From Tillus elongatus (lineage: Eukaryota; Arthropoda; Insecta; Coleoptera; Cleridae), in contig OZ023269.1 of NCBI GenBank assembly GCA_964006375.1, positions 127,209,723 to 127,273,722 of the forward strand: 64,000 nt of DNA, written 5' to 3'. Below the pieces are notes generated by a model. It was not told the origin of the DNA, searched no databases, and saw nothing but the letters and a program-made list of their open reading frames with translations. The stretch's first letter is position 1; each line of letters begins with the position of its first letter. Below are positions 11,150 to 22,960 of the stretch, in pieces. The position numbers and the translations under genes were made by a program.

Positions 11150-12300
11150 CATCCCCTGATTACAATAAAATTCTTAGAGAGCTCCAGAAATTAGAGTCAT
11201 AGTAAACCACAGTATAATCAGCGAAACTTAAGATGTCTTCATCGGTTGAGGTGGCAAAAAAATATTTAATATAAATTATTAATAGTATGGGTCCTAAGAC
11301 AGTGCCTTGTGGGACGTCAAGATCCACAGTTGTACTTCTGCTGGCCCCATAACCTATTTTAACACGCTGGTGCCTATTTGTAAGATAACTTCCCATTAAT
11401 CTATAGCCATCGCTTCTAAAACCATTCTGTTGCAACCTGTCTTAACAGTTTTTGATGACAGACAGTGTCAAATACTTTTGCTAGTTCTTTTTTCCCCTTA
11501 GTGCTCGTCCGCGTCTTTGCCGCCCCGATAGCACCGCAGCCTTTGGCTTATTGTGCATGCCCTTTGTCTTTTCTACTCCACCCATTTCAAAATCATTGTG
11601 TCTTGAACTAGTCTGCACAGCAATTGGTATGGTGAAGTTTTATATTGCTCTGTCTCCGGTCTAGGCTGTCCGTAGATCAGTTGTCTTTTGCGGTCCAGAG
11701 ATTTACACTCGCACAAGATGTGCTGGGCTGATTCCTCCCCCTCGCCGCAGAGTCTGCATGCCAGGTCCCCCTCGAACCATTCCATTTAATGCAGATGTTT
11801 CTTGACGGCCATGTGTCCCGTCATGAGTCCTCCTGTGGTCCTGAGCCGTCCTCTGCTAAGATTTAGCAGCTCCACAACTCTCTTTGAACTGGGTTCCCTC
11901 AATTACTGACTTCCTATGTCTGAGCCCTGGACAGTTTGCCCAGTACATTTGCTAGGTCTACCAAGATACAGAGTGAATATCATTCACAACACTATACATT
12001 TTTTTAAGTGAGCGTTGCATTTTAATCATGTGCTAACGAGTTTTTCTAAACCCAAACTGGTTGTTAGAAATTACCTCATGTTCGTCTGGAAATTCTACTA
12101 TTGTATAATTGGTGCAATTTCCAATACTTTACTTAAGTTTAAAATAAGTACGATAGGGTCTTGAACTTTAAATTTTACCCATTTTAATTATGTCAGGAAA
12201 ACATGAAGCAATAACTAGCCTTTTATCTAAATCAGTCAAAGGGTCATCTATCTTATTTTCCTTAAGTATCTCTGATTTTATATTATCGTCGTTTGAAGCC
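11150..12300 (-). pseudogene. Jockey-like RT fragment interrupted by a later insertion
   Basis: Read on the minus strand from about 12300: SNDDNIKSEILKE (pre-RT), CFPDIIKM, VISNNQFGFRKTR (Q-GFR box), VDLAKVFDTVCH (spanning the insertion), SYLTNRHQRVKI, DVPQGTVLGPILLIIYI and SFADYTVVYYDS. The last is the catalytic box, with the second Asp of ADD replaced by Tyr. These are consecutive N-terminal-to-palm RT motifs. A 459-bp element of another family (11485-11943) is inserted between the LAK and VFD codons. Several frames are needed, so this is a relic. Confidence 0.75.
11485..11943 (-). mobile_element. 5-prime-truncated non-LTR insertion with target-site duplication
   Basis: Flanked by tacttttgctag (11473-11484) and tacatttgctag (11944-11955), a 12-bp duplication with one mismatch. 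Inside, on the minus strand, 11785-11573 encodes a 70-residue C-terminal piece with CRLCGEGEESAQHILCEC (C-x2-C...H-x4-C-x-C) ending KWVE. An untranslated tail follows, terminating in aaggggaaaaaag. It matches the plus-strand copy at 5430-5930 and the 58-bp copy at 34729-34786. The target is an older RT gene, so this insertion is younger. Confidence 0.8.
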
Positions 12301-13133
12301 TTAATTTAACTAATTAATTTTTTCTAATAAATGTTAGAACTAATTTAATACTAACGAATTTAACAAGGTCTAAACTTTGACACTTTGTCACTTTTTTTCA
12401 TCTTATTTTTATTTATCTCTATCAATGATAACGTTCATCATAGCCCTACATATATAAGGTTTTGTTTGGGTTTATTAACTGTAGTTAACTGAATAATCTG
12501 ATCTTCTAAAAAAAATCAAATTTCTATTAAAGTTATCTACCACAAAGCACTTACTGTGTCTGGATTTTTTGCATTTTAGCTGGTACGTAAGCAGTGTTGG
12601 CCGCTAGAATAGAATGGAATGAAACATGATTCAAAGTACACCCTGAAGATATAAATAAAATGTTGTGCAATAAGATACACGTTCTAATCTTGAATGAAGC
12701 TATAAACATAAATATATTAGGTGAATTTAAATTACAAATGTCAATTAATCGTAAATTAATGTCCCTAGCTAAGTAAAATACCAACATAAACCCTGGAAAA
12801 CCATTTGTAACGATTACCAGGAATTACAGATACAAAACGCAAACTGAATTCAAGCATGAACTTGGCTAAATCTAAATCTAAAATTGGTTAGATATTACAT
12901 GCTACTAATTACTGTGGAATATTGAATTTGTACAAGAACAAATAGTTCTGTAAAACTTCTAATTATATTTCTGACTGAATCTACTAATCGAGTTTTCTAT
13001 CGCCTGCAGTTCTACAATTTATAGTTATTGTAATTAGGGCTTTATTGACTAATTACAATACCTCCTTGGATTATCTAGAAAACTTAAAAACATTTCCTAA
13101 TAACCAGTAAAAGACTCCAATATATTATAGATA
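12301..13133. other. No recognisable feature
   Basis: AT-rich; only short frames without motifs. Confidence 0.5.
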
Positions 13134-13428
13134 TATAGGGTGGCACATTGAAAACGAAACAGACCGATTTGCTTCCAGAGAAATTTTTTTTAAGAAACGC
13201 TGAAACACGGCAATTTTAATATTGAGGGGGACATGTTTTGACATAAAACTCAACTTTGTCACATCAACCCGTTAAGGGTGGTGATAACAACCGCTATATT
13301 TTAAATAGGGAACATGGGTCGAGTGTTACATCATTTGAAAGCTCTTTCTTTTCTGAATTCAGCACACAAAATTTTTTGGAAGTTTTATCAACTCGTTTAA
13401 AAATTATACACAGTTGAAGATGCAAAAA

Positions 13429-13536
13429 CGCATTTCACTCATTCCGATAAGAAATGTGCTGATAGTCAATGTTTTGTTGGTTTGTAAACAAAAAATTTAC
13501 TATCAGAACATTTCTTATCGGAATGAGAGAAATGCG
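13429..13536. repeat. Inverted repeat inside mariner left end, 38-bp arms
   Basis: 13429-13466 and 13499-13536 are reverse complements with two mismatches around a 32-nt spacer, centred on the cattccgataagaaatg motif. The same motif is echoed near the right end (about 14740-14770). It lies just upstream of the transposase start. Confidence 0.85.
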
Positions 13537-13600
13537 GTTTATTATTTCAGTTTATCGGTTGGTTTGATACTTGATAGTACTACCGAAAATTAATTTCACA

Positions 13601-14676
13601 ATGGTGTATTCTGTAGAAGAAAGGGTTGAAACAATTACTCTTTTTTTTTCAAAAACGATGACTGTGCCAACCGTATCGCAAATTTGTTTAATGAACGACA
13701 CCCAAACAGACATGTTAACAGAAAATACATTTGGGAGTTAGTTGCAAAGTTTCGAGAAAGTGGTTCAGTTGCCAACAAAAAAACGGAATCCTGAACGTGA
13801 ATTTCCGGTTAGAAATGAGACTACTGAGATTGAAGTTTTAGGACAAATTGCTGCAGACCCAACTTTGAGCACGAGAAAATTGGCCACTGTTTCAAACATC
13901 AGAAGAACTATTCAGCGAATAATGAAGCATCATAAATTTCACCCGTATAAAATTCATCTTGTACAACTGAATGAAGATGATTTTGATCGGCGGCTGGAGT
14001 TTTGTCAAGGTATGACTGCACGAATAGCTGATAACGGGAACTTTTTGTTCAATATCTGTTTTTCAGACGAGTGTACGTTTTTATTAAACTCTACAGTCAA
14101 TCGTCATAATTGTCGTTATTGGGCAGATAATAATACAAAAAAAATTTACGAAGTCCACACTCAAACTCCACAAAAATTGAATGTCTGGACTGGCATTTTT
14201 GGAGACCGTTTAATCGGTCCAGTTTTTCTTGATGACAATTTGAGTGGCGAAACATATTTGGAGTTACTAGAAGATATCGTTTACCCTCTACTAATTGACA
14301 TTGTTGAAAATCATGATCGCTATCAAGGAAAACAATTAGTGTTTCAAAAAGATGGAGCTCCTCCGCATTTTTCACAACGTGTTAGGGAGTTTGTGAACAG
14401 AGAGTTTCCAGAACAATGGATTGAGCGTAGAGATGCTATTGAGTGCCCCCCTAGATCCCCGGATTTAACTCCTTTAGACTTCTTTCTATGGGACCATTTA
14501 AAGAGTAGAATTTACGCAACAGAACCGGAGCTCTGGAAGAATTACGACGACGCATTGTTGAAGAATGCCGTCTAATAACTCCACAAATGCTCCAGAATGT
14601 CAGAGCTCGTTTTGAACAAAATTTGTACTTTTGTATGGAAGCTGGTGGTCAACAATTTGAACACTTACTTAACTGA
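13601..14676 (+). pseudogene. Mariner-like (DD41D) transposase, frameshifted
   Basis: ATG at 13601 starts MVYSVEERVETI, the usual N-terminal start of this group. The frame shifts at T9 (13641-13649) and back at A7 (13777-13783), after which 13742-14575 is open. Catalytic residues in that frame are D109 (FSDECTF), D204 (FQKDGAPPHF) and D246 (SPDLTPLDFF). There are 41 residues between the second and third, hence DD41D, the spacing reported for rosa/Visitor-type elements. The last about 40 codons (FEQNLYFCMEAGGQQFEHLLN, with TGA at 14674) are in another frame, so a third shift lies near 14530-14560. A helix-turn-helix-like region precedes D109. All catalytic residues survive. Confidence 0.8.
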
Positions 14677-15060
14677 ATAAACATTTTTGAACGTTTGGTT
14701 TTGTTTCTTAGTTTTTTTAGCGAAAAATTGACTAATTAGTGCATTTCTTATCACAATGTATGAAATACGTTCTTGCAATTCCAACTGATAATAATTTTTA
14801 AACGAGTTGATAAAACTTCAAAAAAAAAAAATAGTGTGCTGAATTCAGAAAAGAAAGAGCTTTCAAATGATGTAACACTCGACCGATGTTCCCTATTTAA
14901 AATATAAGGGTTGTTATCGCCACCCTTAAGAGGTTGATGTGACAAAGTTGAGTTTTATATCAAAACATGTCCCCGTCAATATTAAAATTGACGTGTTTCA
15001 GCGCTTCTTAAAAAAAATTCTCTGGACACAAATCGTCTGTTTCGTTTTCAATGCGCCAGC

Positions 15061-15063
<3 letters not shown>

Positions 15064-15146
<83 letters not shown>
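15064..15146. repeat. (TA)n microsatellite
   Basis: About 40 TA units beginning at the right mariner TA target site. The 5-prime TA of the run doubles as the target duplication. Confidence 0.95.
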
Positions 15147-15151
<5 letters not shown>

Positions 15152-15915
15152 TATTTGACTTTTAGCTTAGGTTTTTTAAAAGTAAACGTTATTTTTATCT
15201 TACCATTGCCTAACTAACTTATATGCGAACAAAAATAAACTTGTATTGGAATTTTTAAGATTTTTATAAAATTCTCTATCATAATGCAGTTACTGTGCTC
15301 GGAGTTTGTGCTCCGGTTCTTGTCGAATACCTAATTTTCTTGATAAAGTCAAATTGTTATTAAAAAAGCTCGTATCAGTAATATGACTACGTTGATTTTT
15401 CTTTCGGCGAGATCGATTTTAAGTTTGCGTAAGTAAAGAACGATTGAATCTGAACATACGTTCTTATTACAGAAGTCGGCCCATTACCTGAGGCTGAGAC
15501 GGCGTCAAACTTCAGCAAACTAACCTAAGGAATTGATTCAGAAATTACCAAGTTTTGGAGAAATTATTACGATGAGGAAACTTATTATCAGTGTTAGATA
15601 AATCCCTGTTGGCTGCATTAACTCTCGAGGTGTGGCGTGATCAACAATATCTCCTCGTTCAAAAGTAATTGATATTTAACGATCTACAAATTGCCACACT
15701 TGTAAACAACGAGAAAATTCTTAATCGGAGTTTTCACTTAACTTATTAATGATATTATGATACGATCGATTTTTCAATAATTTATATTAATAGGGAAACG
15801 CCACAAACAGTTTGTATTTTACATTAATAAATTGAAAATATATTAACCCAAACTAATATCCAGCTGCTGTAAAAATTATTAGAGAAGTTACAAAGAAAAT
15901 GAACATGAACTCATT
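15147..15915. other. No recognisable feature
   Basis: No motif found on either strand. Confidence 0.5.
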
Positions 15916-15916
15916 T

Positions 15917-16530
15917 AATTCTTAGTTACTGAACATGGGTCATAATGACCCGCGAGAAATTTCATTTGTATTGCAATTGTGCTTTTTCGGTCATTCCCGT
16001 ATTTATGCGGCTTTTAGTATTATCAAATGAGTCAATGTATTTGATTAGTGTGCACTCGGTTGTCTGCTAGTGAGTTTCTAATCGTAAAATAAATTCAATC
16101 GGTTCAAATTGACCCATCATCGGTGAATAAGTTAGTATTTCGAATTGTTCACCATGGCTTATGGAGCCGGCTCTTCTCGTACGGTACGTTTTGGTGACGA
16201 TAATTTTGAAAAGACTGTAATGGGGTGGTTTGATGAAGAAGATAGTGATTGTGATAATGACATAGATGAATCGTTTGCAATTGCAAGTGACCACAATACC
16301 GATTTTGCACAATCTAATTCAGATTCAGACGGATATGATAGTGATATTGAAGATGACCGACCCTTAGCAAATCGTGACGATCAAGAAGTGAAGAGTTCAA
16401 ACGAAGACAATCTTGATGAAGATCCTAACACTAGTAATGATGTGGTAAAGTATTATTATGGAAAAAAATAGATACAAATAGGCCACGACTTTGGCAGCAA
16501 GAGCTGGCAGAACAAAACGCCACAATCTTA
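15917..16530 (+). pseudogene. piggyBac-like transposase N-terminus with possible left end
   Basis: ATG at 16154 (accatgg) opens an acidic N-terminal domain rich in Asp/Glu/Ser (EEDSDCDNDIDE, SDSDGYDSDIEDD), ending VVKYYYGKK. It continues after one lost base at A7 (16462-16468) as KNRYK, stop, ATTLAARAGRTKRHN. The acidic start and YYYGK-x-(x)-KW-like junction, with the Trp now a stop, match piggyBac transposases. Upstream, a TTAA (15917) and the palindrome tgggtcataatgaccc (15947-15962) fit a piggyBac-type left end, but this is weaker. Homology ends abruptly at about 16530 against a minus-strand non-LTR element; the catalytic domain is absent. Confidence 0.65.
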
Positions 16531-16531
16531 G

Positions 16532-18160
16532 AGACAGGCTTAGAATATTGTATATTTGAGTGGAGGGTGCTGTCGTCCGCGTAACTGTGAACTGGGTTGG
16601 ATGTGCTAAAGAGGAAGTCATTGATGTGAAGAAGAAACAAAGTAGGGGCTAAAGCTGAACCTTGAGGGATTGGATACATTTTAGAGGAATGGCCATTCAC
16701 GACAACAGAAATGCTCCGGTTGGAGGAAATTTGCTGTCCAGGTACAGAGTTTTGGTGGTAGGCCATAGGCCGGAAGTTTATTAAGCAGCGCTGCCTGCCA
16801 GACATGGTCGAATGCTTTTGATATGTCTAGAGCGACAATCTGGGATTCACCGTGTAGTTCCATAGACTTGCTTCAAGAATGGGTGACAAAGGAAAGGAGG
16901 TCGGCAGTTGATCTCCGCTGACGGAATCCATACTGCCTGTCGTGGATTAGACTGTGTTTTTCAAGAATTTTTAGTAATTCGGTGTTTATATACTTTTCCA
17001 CCTGAAAGAGGTGAAATGGACCTGTAGTTGCTAGGAAGCGCTTTGGATCCTTTCTTTGGGACGGCTTGTACTCGAGCAGTTTTCCAGTTACTAGGGAATA
17101 TGCCTCTATTGTAAGATGTCTGAAACAGACGAGTCAGGACAAGTGCAAGTTCTGGTGCGAATTTTTTAAGAACAATTGCTGTGATCTCGTCAAGGCCAGA
17201 GGCATCTTTCGTACCTTTTTAGTTTTGAAAATGATATCCGTAAATTTATGCGCGACATAGGGGACTGTTGGTGGTTGAATATTTGGAGGTGGGTTGAAAG
17301 TAGAATTGCTGGCGAACAATGTGGCAAAAAGTCCGGCCTGCCAAGGGCGGAGGAAAAGTAATCCCGCATTTCGTCCCTGTTCGCGGAGTTGTAGTGCCAA
17401 ACGATAGGTGGGAATAATAATGACTGTGTGACCTCGGGTTGCACTGCGCAGTAAGCATGGACCATGGCGAGGTCTGAGCGGGGGGGGGGGGGGGGGTGGG
17501 GGGTATGACTGATGTCTTATAGCATTCAGGTTTTGTAGTAAGAAGGAGATCCAAGGGATTTGAGCTGTATGTTGGGATGCGAGGAAAGTAAGTAGGTTGG
17601 TGAACCATATTGGCTAAAGAATTGCTGACTGCGAAGACCTCCGCTGCTCTCCTTTGTGGATCGGTTTTTGAAGATCCTAGCCATTCCTTATTATGGACGT
17701 TGAAGTCACCAAGAATAGTGACCTCGGAGGAAGTATATTCAGAAATCAGATGGTCGTTTTTTCCAGAAAGGTAGTCGAAGAGCTGGACAAAGGTGTTGTC
17801 AGAAGGTGACCGGTAAATGCAACAGATGAATTTAGTTGCAGCCCTGAGAGAGAGTTTCATCCAAAGTATGTCTTTTCTGCCAGCTTCCAAATTGGGGAGT
17901 CTGGAGCACGGACGTATGCGCACGCACCTCCATGCAATCTAAAGAAAGTAAGGAGCTCATACCCCGGGAAATTAAGGTGATTAGTGGCTGTTTTCGCACT
18001 GATTTGGGTTTCGGTGGGTAAGAGGAGTTGGGGCCTATTAGCCTGGAGGAGATGGTGAACGGAGTTCAGGTTAGAATTTAAGCCACATATATTCGAGAAG
18101 GATATGTTAAATCTTGATACCGGCGCCCCCTGCACACCCCTCTCCCGGAGATCCTAATGG
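16532..18160 (-). pseudogene. Non-LTR retrotransposon, endonuclease plus RT (family A)
   Basis: Minus strand from about 18135: SFSNICGLNSNLNSV, LLLPTETQISA, then ILGDFNVHNKEWLGSS (APE-type endonuclease, through about 17560). RT follows: QYGFRQR (about 16925), LDISKAFDHVW (about 16835), then PQGSALAPTLFLLHIND and NPVHSYADDSTLHSN (YADD, about 16590). Frames alternate, so it is inactive. A G17 run (17480-17496) encodes poly-Pro and causes one break. The 3-prime third, preserved at 36089-37130 and 40015-41485, is missing here because homology stops at 16532. Non-LTR copies normally lose the 5-prime end, so this reflects rearrangement. Related copies lie at 20290, 36089, 40015 and 47195. Confidence 0.8.
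17480..17503. repeat. G homopolymer tract
   Basis: G17, T, then G6 in otherwise AT-rich DNA, inside the minus-strand endonuclease-RT linker. Confidence 0.95.
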
Positions 18161-20289
18161 AGGGGTATTTTATCTCTGGAATCTTTTGTACAAGGAGGAG
18201 CGATCATCATTTTTGTTTATATCATACACCAGAACCGGAAACGTCCGTTGGGACTTCACCGGCCCCTTCATGTAGGGGGTGGTACCTCCTCGGGCGTGAA
18301 AAAAATCTTTTACTATCACGTAAAGGAAAAGTCCACTACCACCTACCAGACTGTGATAAATACCTGTGTGAGCTAAGCGGTTTTATATCACAGAGCTCAA
18401 ATATTTATACTATTTTTGCAATGTTAACAAATGTCAATGAATCACAGAATTACAGCCACTTAATTAAGGTATCACTTTCAGTTGGAAATAAATATGAATT
18501 TTCAAGGAAACCGTTTTCCCCCTATATATCTAGGTATATTAATGAAAGCAAAAAAACGAAGGACTAAGATTTAATTTTGTGTAATTTAGGAAATGTTTCA
18601 TAATGTAAAAGGTAGACTTTTGCAGGCTTTTTTCATAAAAATAAAAAAGCCTTCTGAATTATTCCATGCAGAATGGAGATGAGCCTAATAAAAATCACAT
18701 GGGCAATAAAATAAAAAGAGAAATGAGTTTAATAAATGAATAAGTGATGAATGTGTAAGTTACAAGGCAAGAACAAGAATTTTATAAAAGTTGACGTGAA
18801 GGTTACGTTTTATTACCTCACTTAAATTTTTACGATGCTCCCTGAAAGCACGCTTTATATATGAGAAATTGTTAGGACATTGCCTTCCTTGTCACTATTT
18901 TTTATGATGAAATTCTTTTCCCTATTCTAAACTTCAATTACTCTTCATTTAAAGCGACTGTAGTTTCATCCAGTTTTTTCGCATTTTCTCTCCTACTGGA
19001 GTTAATTTTATTAGATAATCCATCGCTTTTCAATAATGATCGTCACATTCGGTCTATTTCTTCCTAAGATGCTGCTGGCCTAAATTTTGCAGTCGCAAAC
19101 ATATCTGGATATGTTTTCGTTTTCAGGCTTACTTGACGAAATTGTTTGAAAGTCGCGATATTTTCAGTCACTTTGTGTTATGAATTTCTGCTTTAAAGAG
19201 TTCAAAAGTAAACATTAGCCAAAACACCAGAAATCTGTAATAAATGATACTGTTAACTTTGACAAGAACGCAGACAGTTCTAATCACATGGCAAGTTTAC
19301 TATGGCACCAGCGTTTGAAAGAGATTAAACTACAGAATCACCCAAAACTAATAACGGAAAGTGATACAATAACTTTTTAATAATATATCTATAATTTGCA
19401 CTTACAAAAGGTAACCGCTATGTGTATAACACGCTCCTTAGACTTTAAAGAACCTCATGAGTGTGGTGTAGCGATACCAAAAGTTGATCTTTGTTTACAT
19501 TGTTTCACCGTCCATTATTTTTAAATCATACATTTCGGCTCCTCTTTTGGAACCTTTTTCTAGAGGTTAAGGAAATATGATAAGTAAGTGGACTCTATGG
19601 CATCAATTTGCCTACTCCGTAGAGTGATGGATAAGGGTAGGTTGGCTTGTTGTAGTTCGATTACGGGCTTTCAATCTGCCAACTCTCAAAAAAAAACCTT
19701 TCCGAACGTTCTATAGACACCAGATCATGTACCAAAGATACAATTTTGGTGCTTTTGCAGGCTATCCCACGGTCAGCTTTTAGAAAGGTGTTTTCAGAAA
19801 TATCTTCAGAGCCACCCCTGCGTGCGTAAACAACAAGAGAATGGTGTGATTTCAAACCCCAAGAATACTGGGTGGGGAAGAAGACTTAAAGGAAATATAA
19901 ATGCAAACTGCTTAGTTGGACTCCTATAAGCGGTTTTTTTTGCATTTTGTATTTATACTTCTTTCTAATCTTGTTTACCCCGCAGAACACTCCTTTTCGC
20001 TCCGGATCCTGTAACTTTTCTGGGGGTTGAAACCACAACATTTATCTCGTGGTATTGGATACAGAGGTGTTTCTAAACATGACATCACGTCACCGCCTCA
20101 TTTCTCCCCCAGAAGACTCCGGTTAGCCCAAATAAAAAGCTGGGGGAAGGTAAAACCACATCAGATACACCCCAGCAAAATTTCAGTCGAATGAGAACTA
20201 CAGGAATGTTGAACATCGTGCCGGCCCTTCCAGTTTTCTCCGGAAATGCCCGGTTCTTCCAATTGAAAAGTAAGGGGAAGGGAAAACCA
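18161..20289. other. No recognisable gene
   Basis: 18161-18350 is probably 5-prime untranslated sequence of the minus-strand non-LTR element, being GC-richer and contiguous. The remainder to about 20000 is AT-rich without motifs. At 20100-20290 a diverged direct repeat (aaggtaaaaccacatca at about 20146; aagggaaaaccacatca at about 20277) leads into the next non-LTR fragment. Confidence 0.4.
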
Positions 20290-20995
20290 CATCACAATGA
20301 ACGACCAAGTTATTCAAAGTAATGAGTCCTTTTCTCTTGTTGGCATTTCTGTGGATCGAAATTTTAATTGGCACCAACATGTCACATCAATTGCAGAATC
20401 GGCTGCTAAGAAATTAGGTTTCCTCTTCCGGGCTCGCAAATACTTTTCACCAGCTAATCTCTATACCTTAAATACTTCACAAATAAGGCTAAACTTCGAA
20501 TACTGCTCCCACATCTGGGGTGCAGCTGCCGCTTCTACACTCGCTATCCTGGACTCCATTCAAAAGAGAGCTATACGTCTCATCGGTGACCCTACCCTCA
20601 CCCAATGGCTGCCATCCCTTGCCCATCGACGTGCTGTTGGTGACCTCTCTCTCTTTTATAGATATCTGCACGGGCACTGCTCAGAGGAGCTTTCCTCCAT
20701 AGTTCCCCCAAGTACTGTCCCCAACAGATCTACCAGGGGAACATAGCGAATGCACCCATTTACTGTCCAGGTCACCAGACATAGAACATCTTGTTATGCC
20801 CGCTCTTTTGTCCCGAGGACTTCCAAGTTGTGGAATTCCTTGCCGGCACATGTTTTTCCTTCTCCTCCGAACCTCCAAACCTTCAAGTCCAGAATTAACA
20901 AGTTGCCTCTTTCCTCCTTGTCAACACCCACGGTACGATAGTATTTAGGCTGTAAGCCCTCGTGGTGTGTTGTTAAAATTAAAAACAATGCACCC
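20290..20995 (+). pseudogene. Non-LTR retrotransposon C-terminus and 3-prime end (family A)
   Basis: 5-prime truncated just before NDQVIQSNESFSLVGISVD. It then shows DRNFNWHQHV (the LGV-D-L-W-H box equivalent), AKKLGFLFRARKYF, FEYCSHIWGAA and a C-terminal SLFYRYLHGHCSEELSS. After one frameshift comes TSKLWNSLPAHVFP. The tail gtatttaggctgtaagccct...gttaaaattaaaaa matches the 3-prime ends at 37067-37130 and 40015-40060. The overall amino-acid sequence is nearly the same as the 36-kb copy, implying recent common ancestry. Confidence 0.8.
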
Positions 20996-21060
20996 CCACA
21001 GAAGTTCAGGGGAAGAAGGAACTGCTTACCAACCACCCCCACCACCGACAAAGATCTATA

Positions 21061-21579
21061 TAAGGTGGTATTCCTTATTTATCAGCAGTCGATCTACCTA
21101 AAAGTGACCTTAGGATAATCTGCAAAATAACCGACATTTCTAAATTACTGAAATGTTATGTAATTCAAATTTGCTTTTTTTAATGGAAATTTCTACCATA
21201 ACGCTTTTGCTGCTTCTAAACACTTACTTTAACTGTTGGGTATGAAAGTGACGAAAAAACTAGCATTTTTCAATTTTTTTGTGGTTGAGTCTGGGAAACT
21301 TCTCAGTCAGTTACTGGATGAAGCGCTCACTCGAACTAACTTAATCTAAAAATAGCTAATGTTTGTTGATTTGGGACTCCCAAAAAGGTAATTTTGCTAA
21401 TTAGCACAATGTCCGCTTTTTTAAAGTTTTTTGCAGAAGCATACTTAGCTATACCCCTGTATACATGAACCATAAGTAAAATGCTGTGCTTTTAGCCCTC
21501 AACAAACGTACGGGATCAGCAGTGAAGTATAGCTGCTGGGCGGAAGGAATGGGAAAGGGCGAAGTGATGAGGATTATTT
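21061..21579. other. No recognisable feature
   Basis: AT-rich, no motifs. Confidence 0.5.
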
Positions 21580-21840
21580 TAATTTTAATTTCGAATAACT
21601 TTATTTTCTTTGATCAAAAGACTTGAAAACTGGTACACAACCAATTTTTGTTTCAATCACTTAAAGAATTTGAGAGACATTCAGTTTTAAAAAATATGTT
21701 TTAATTTTTTGTTAAGATCTGATGAACGAACTCATCCAAGCAATTAACAAAATAAGGGTAATTCCCAAAAATGGTCCGAATCAGTAAAGTATTTTTTGAG
21801 TTATCGGTTGGATACATACATATACCTACATACATATACC
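21580..21840 (-). repeat. HINE-like family body, diverged
   Basis: It contains the reversed body markers gaacgaactcatccaagcaa, aaaataagggtaattc and tattttttgagttatcggtt in the same order as 10905-11010 and 62750-62850. No termini are recognisable. Confidence 0.5.
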
Positions 21841-21842
21841 TA

Positions 21843-21887
<45 letters not shown>

Positions 21888-21893
21888 CTCTCT
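21843..21893. repeat. (CT)n microsatellite
   Basis: About 24 CT/TC units with one cgctc interruption, preceded by a tacatacatatacc repeat. Confidence 0.95.
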
Positions 21894-22960
21894 AAAACAA
21901 TAAAGAATGTTGATATTTCGTTAATGAGGCTTTGTTATAGTTAATACTGTCAAAAAATTGACAGGTTACTCCACAATACAACCCGCATGGCAAGCTTCAT
22001 CTATCACCACTTAGTTTTTCAAAAACTGACTCAACGTTAACCTACAGAATTACGGAAAATAATATAAATACCTGTAATTGAGCGTTAAGCTGATGGGGAC
22101 TCCAAGTTTCAAAGAAATGAATAATTTCTTTAAATATGCAAACAGTTACGTTTAAACTACACAGCACTAACCACAAATCAGCACATATTGATCATGAATC
22201 AATAATATTGACATTACACTACAATAGGCCTCATACTTCAATACAATGACAGTTATTTAATTTAAATAAATGCCGAAATAAATACAATAATAACAGAATC
22301 AACATGAAGATCAATGAAAATGTTGTTTAATATTTTGTAAACAATGTCAATGCCTAGGAACTGCGGAGTCTGTCAAATTTATCGATCGGTATAGTAAAAG
22401 ATCTTTGCAATCGACTTCTGTTAAGGGCTTGTTATTTACTTTTATAAATTAATGACACTATTTCGAACGAGTAATAACATAACTTGTACAATTTTAAAAG
22501 TCTACAGGCGCGCATAAATGTAGGTTAGATAGTTAGATCCAAACTAATAATAATCAAAAGAAAATGATTTATAAAACCAAGATAAAAACCAACTGACAGA
22601 TATTCGATGGCGACAATTACAAGATTTGTGAACTGATCAATAGAGGACGCTTTCTACCTTTATTTTTTACAGGAAAACTTTGAATTGCAAGAGAGGATTG
22701 AAAATATGAAATAATTAATAATTTAAACAAGATTTTTAAAAGTTAGCGATTGTTCCCTAAAAGTAAACCTACTATTATCACAGCATATATATCTACGCTG
22801 TGCTATTATTCTAAGTTTCAGTTTATTTGTATAATATGTGGCATAATTTATGTCACCTAATAGATAAATAAACCTTTTTTTTTTAGATTTTTTAGCATAC
22901 TTGGTACTTTTGTCACAATTTAGGGAGTGCGTGACAGAACATTAGTATTGAAATTTATTT
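21894..22960. other. No recognisable feature
   Basis: AT-rich. No coding or repeat structure identified. Confidence 0.5.

Larger units (their letters stand above)
13136..15063 (+). mobile_element. Mariner-like DD41D transposon with long inverted repeats
   Basis: The left end (tagggtggcacattgaaaac, from 13136) is matched by the reverse complement of the right end (caggctggcgcattgaaaac, ending 15063). Both are bordered by TA (13134-13135 and 15064-15065), the Tc1/mariner target. The inverted repeats extend about 320 bp (13136 to about 13460 and about 14735 to 15063). They share, for example, aactcaactttgtcacatca and gctctttcttttctgaattc. The transposase gene lies between them. The related deleted element at 52608-53593 has the same terminal motif. 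Confidence 0.85.

Noticed and set aside
17246..17923. 225-codon frame as an intact independent gene
   Set aside because: It is the middle of the APE endonuclease of a non-LTR element and runs into poly-Pro at the G17 tract; frames on either side continue the same protein.
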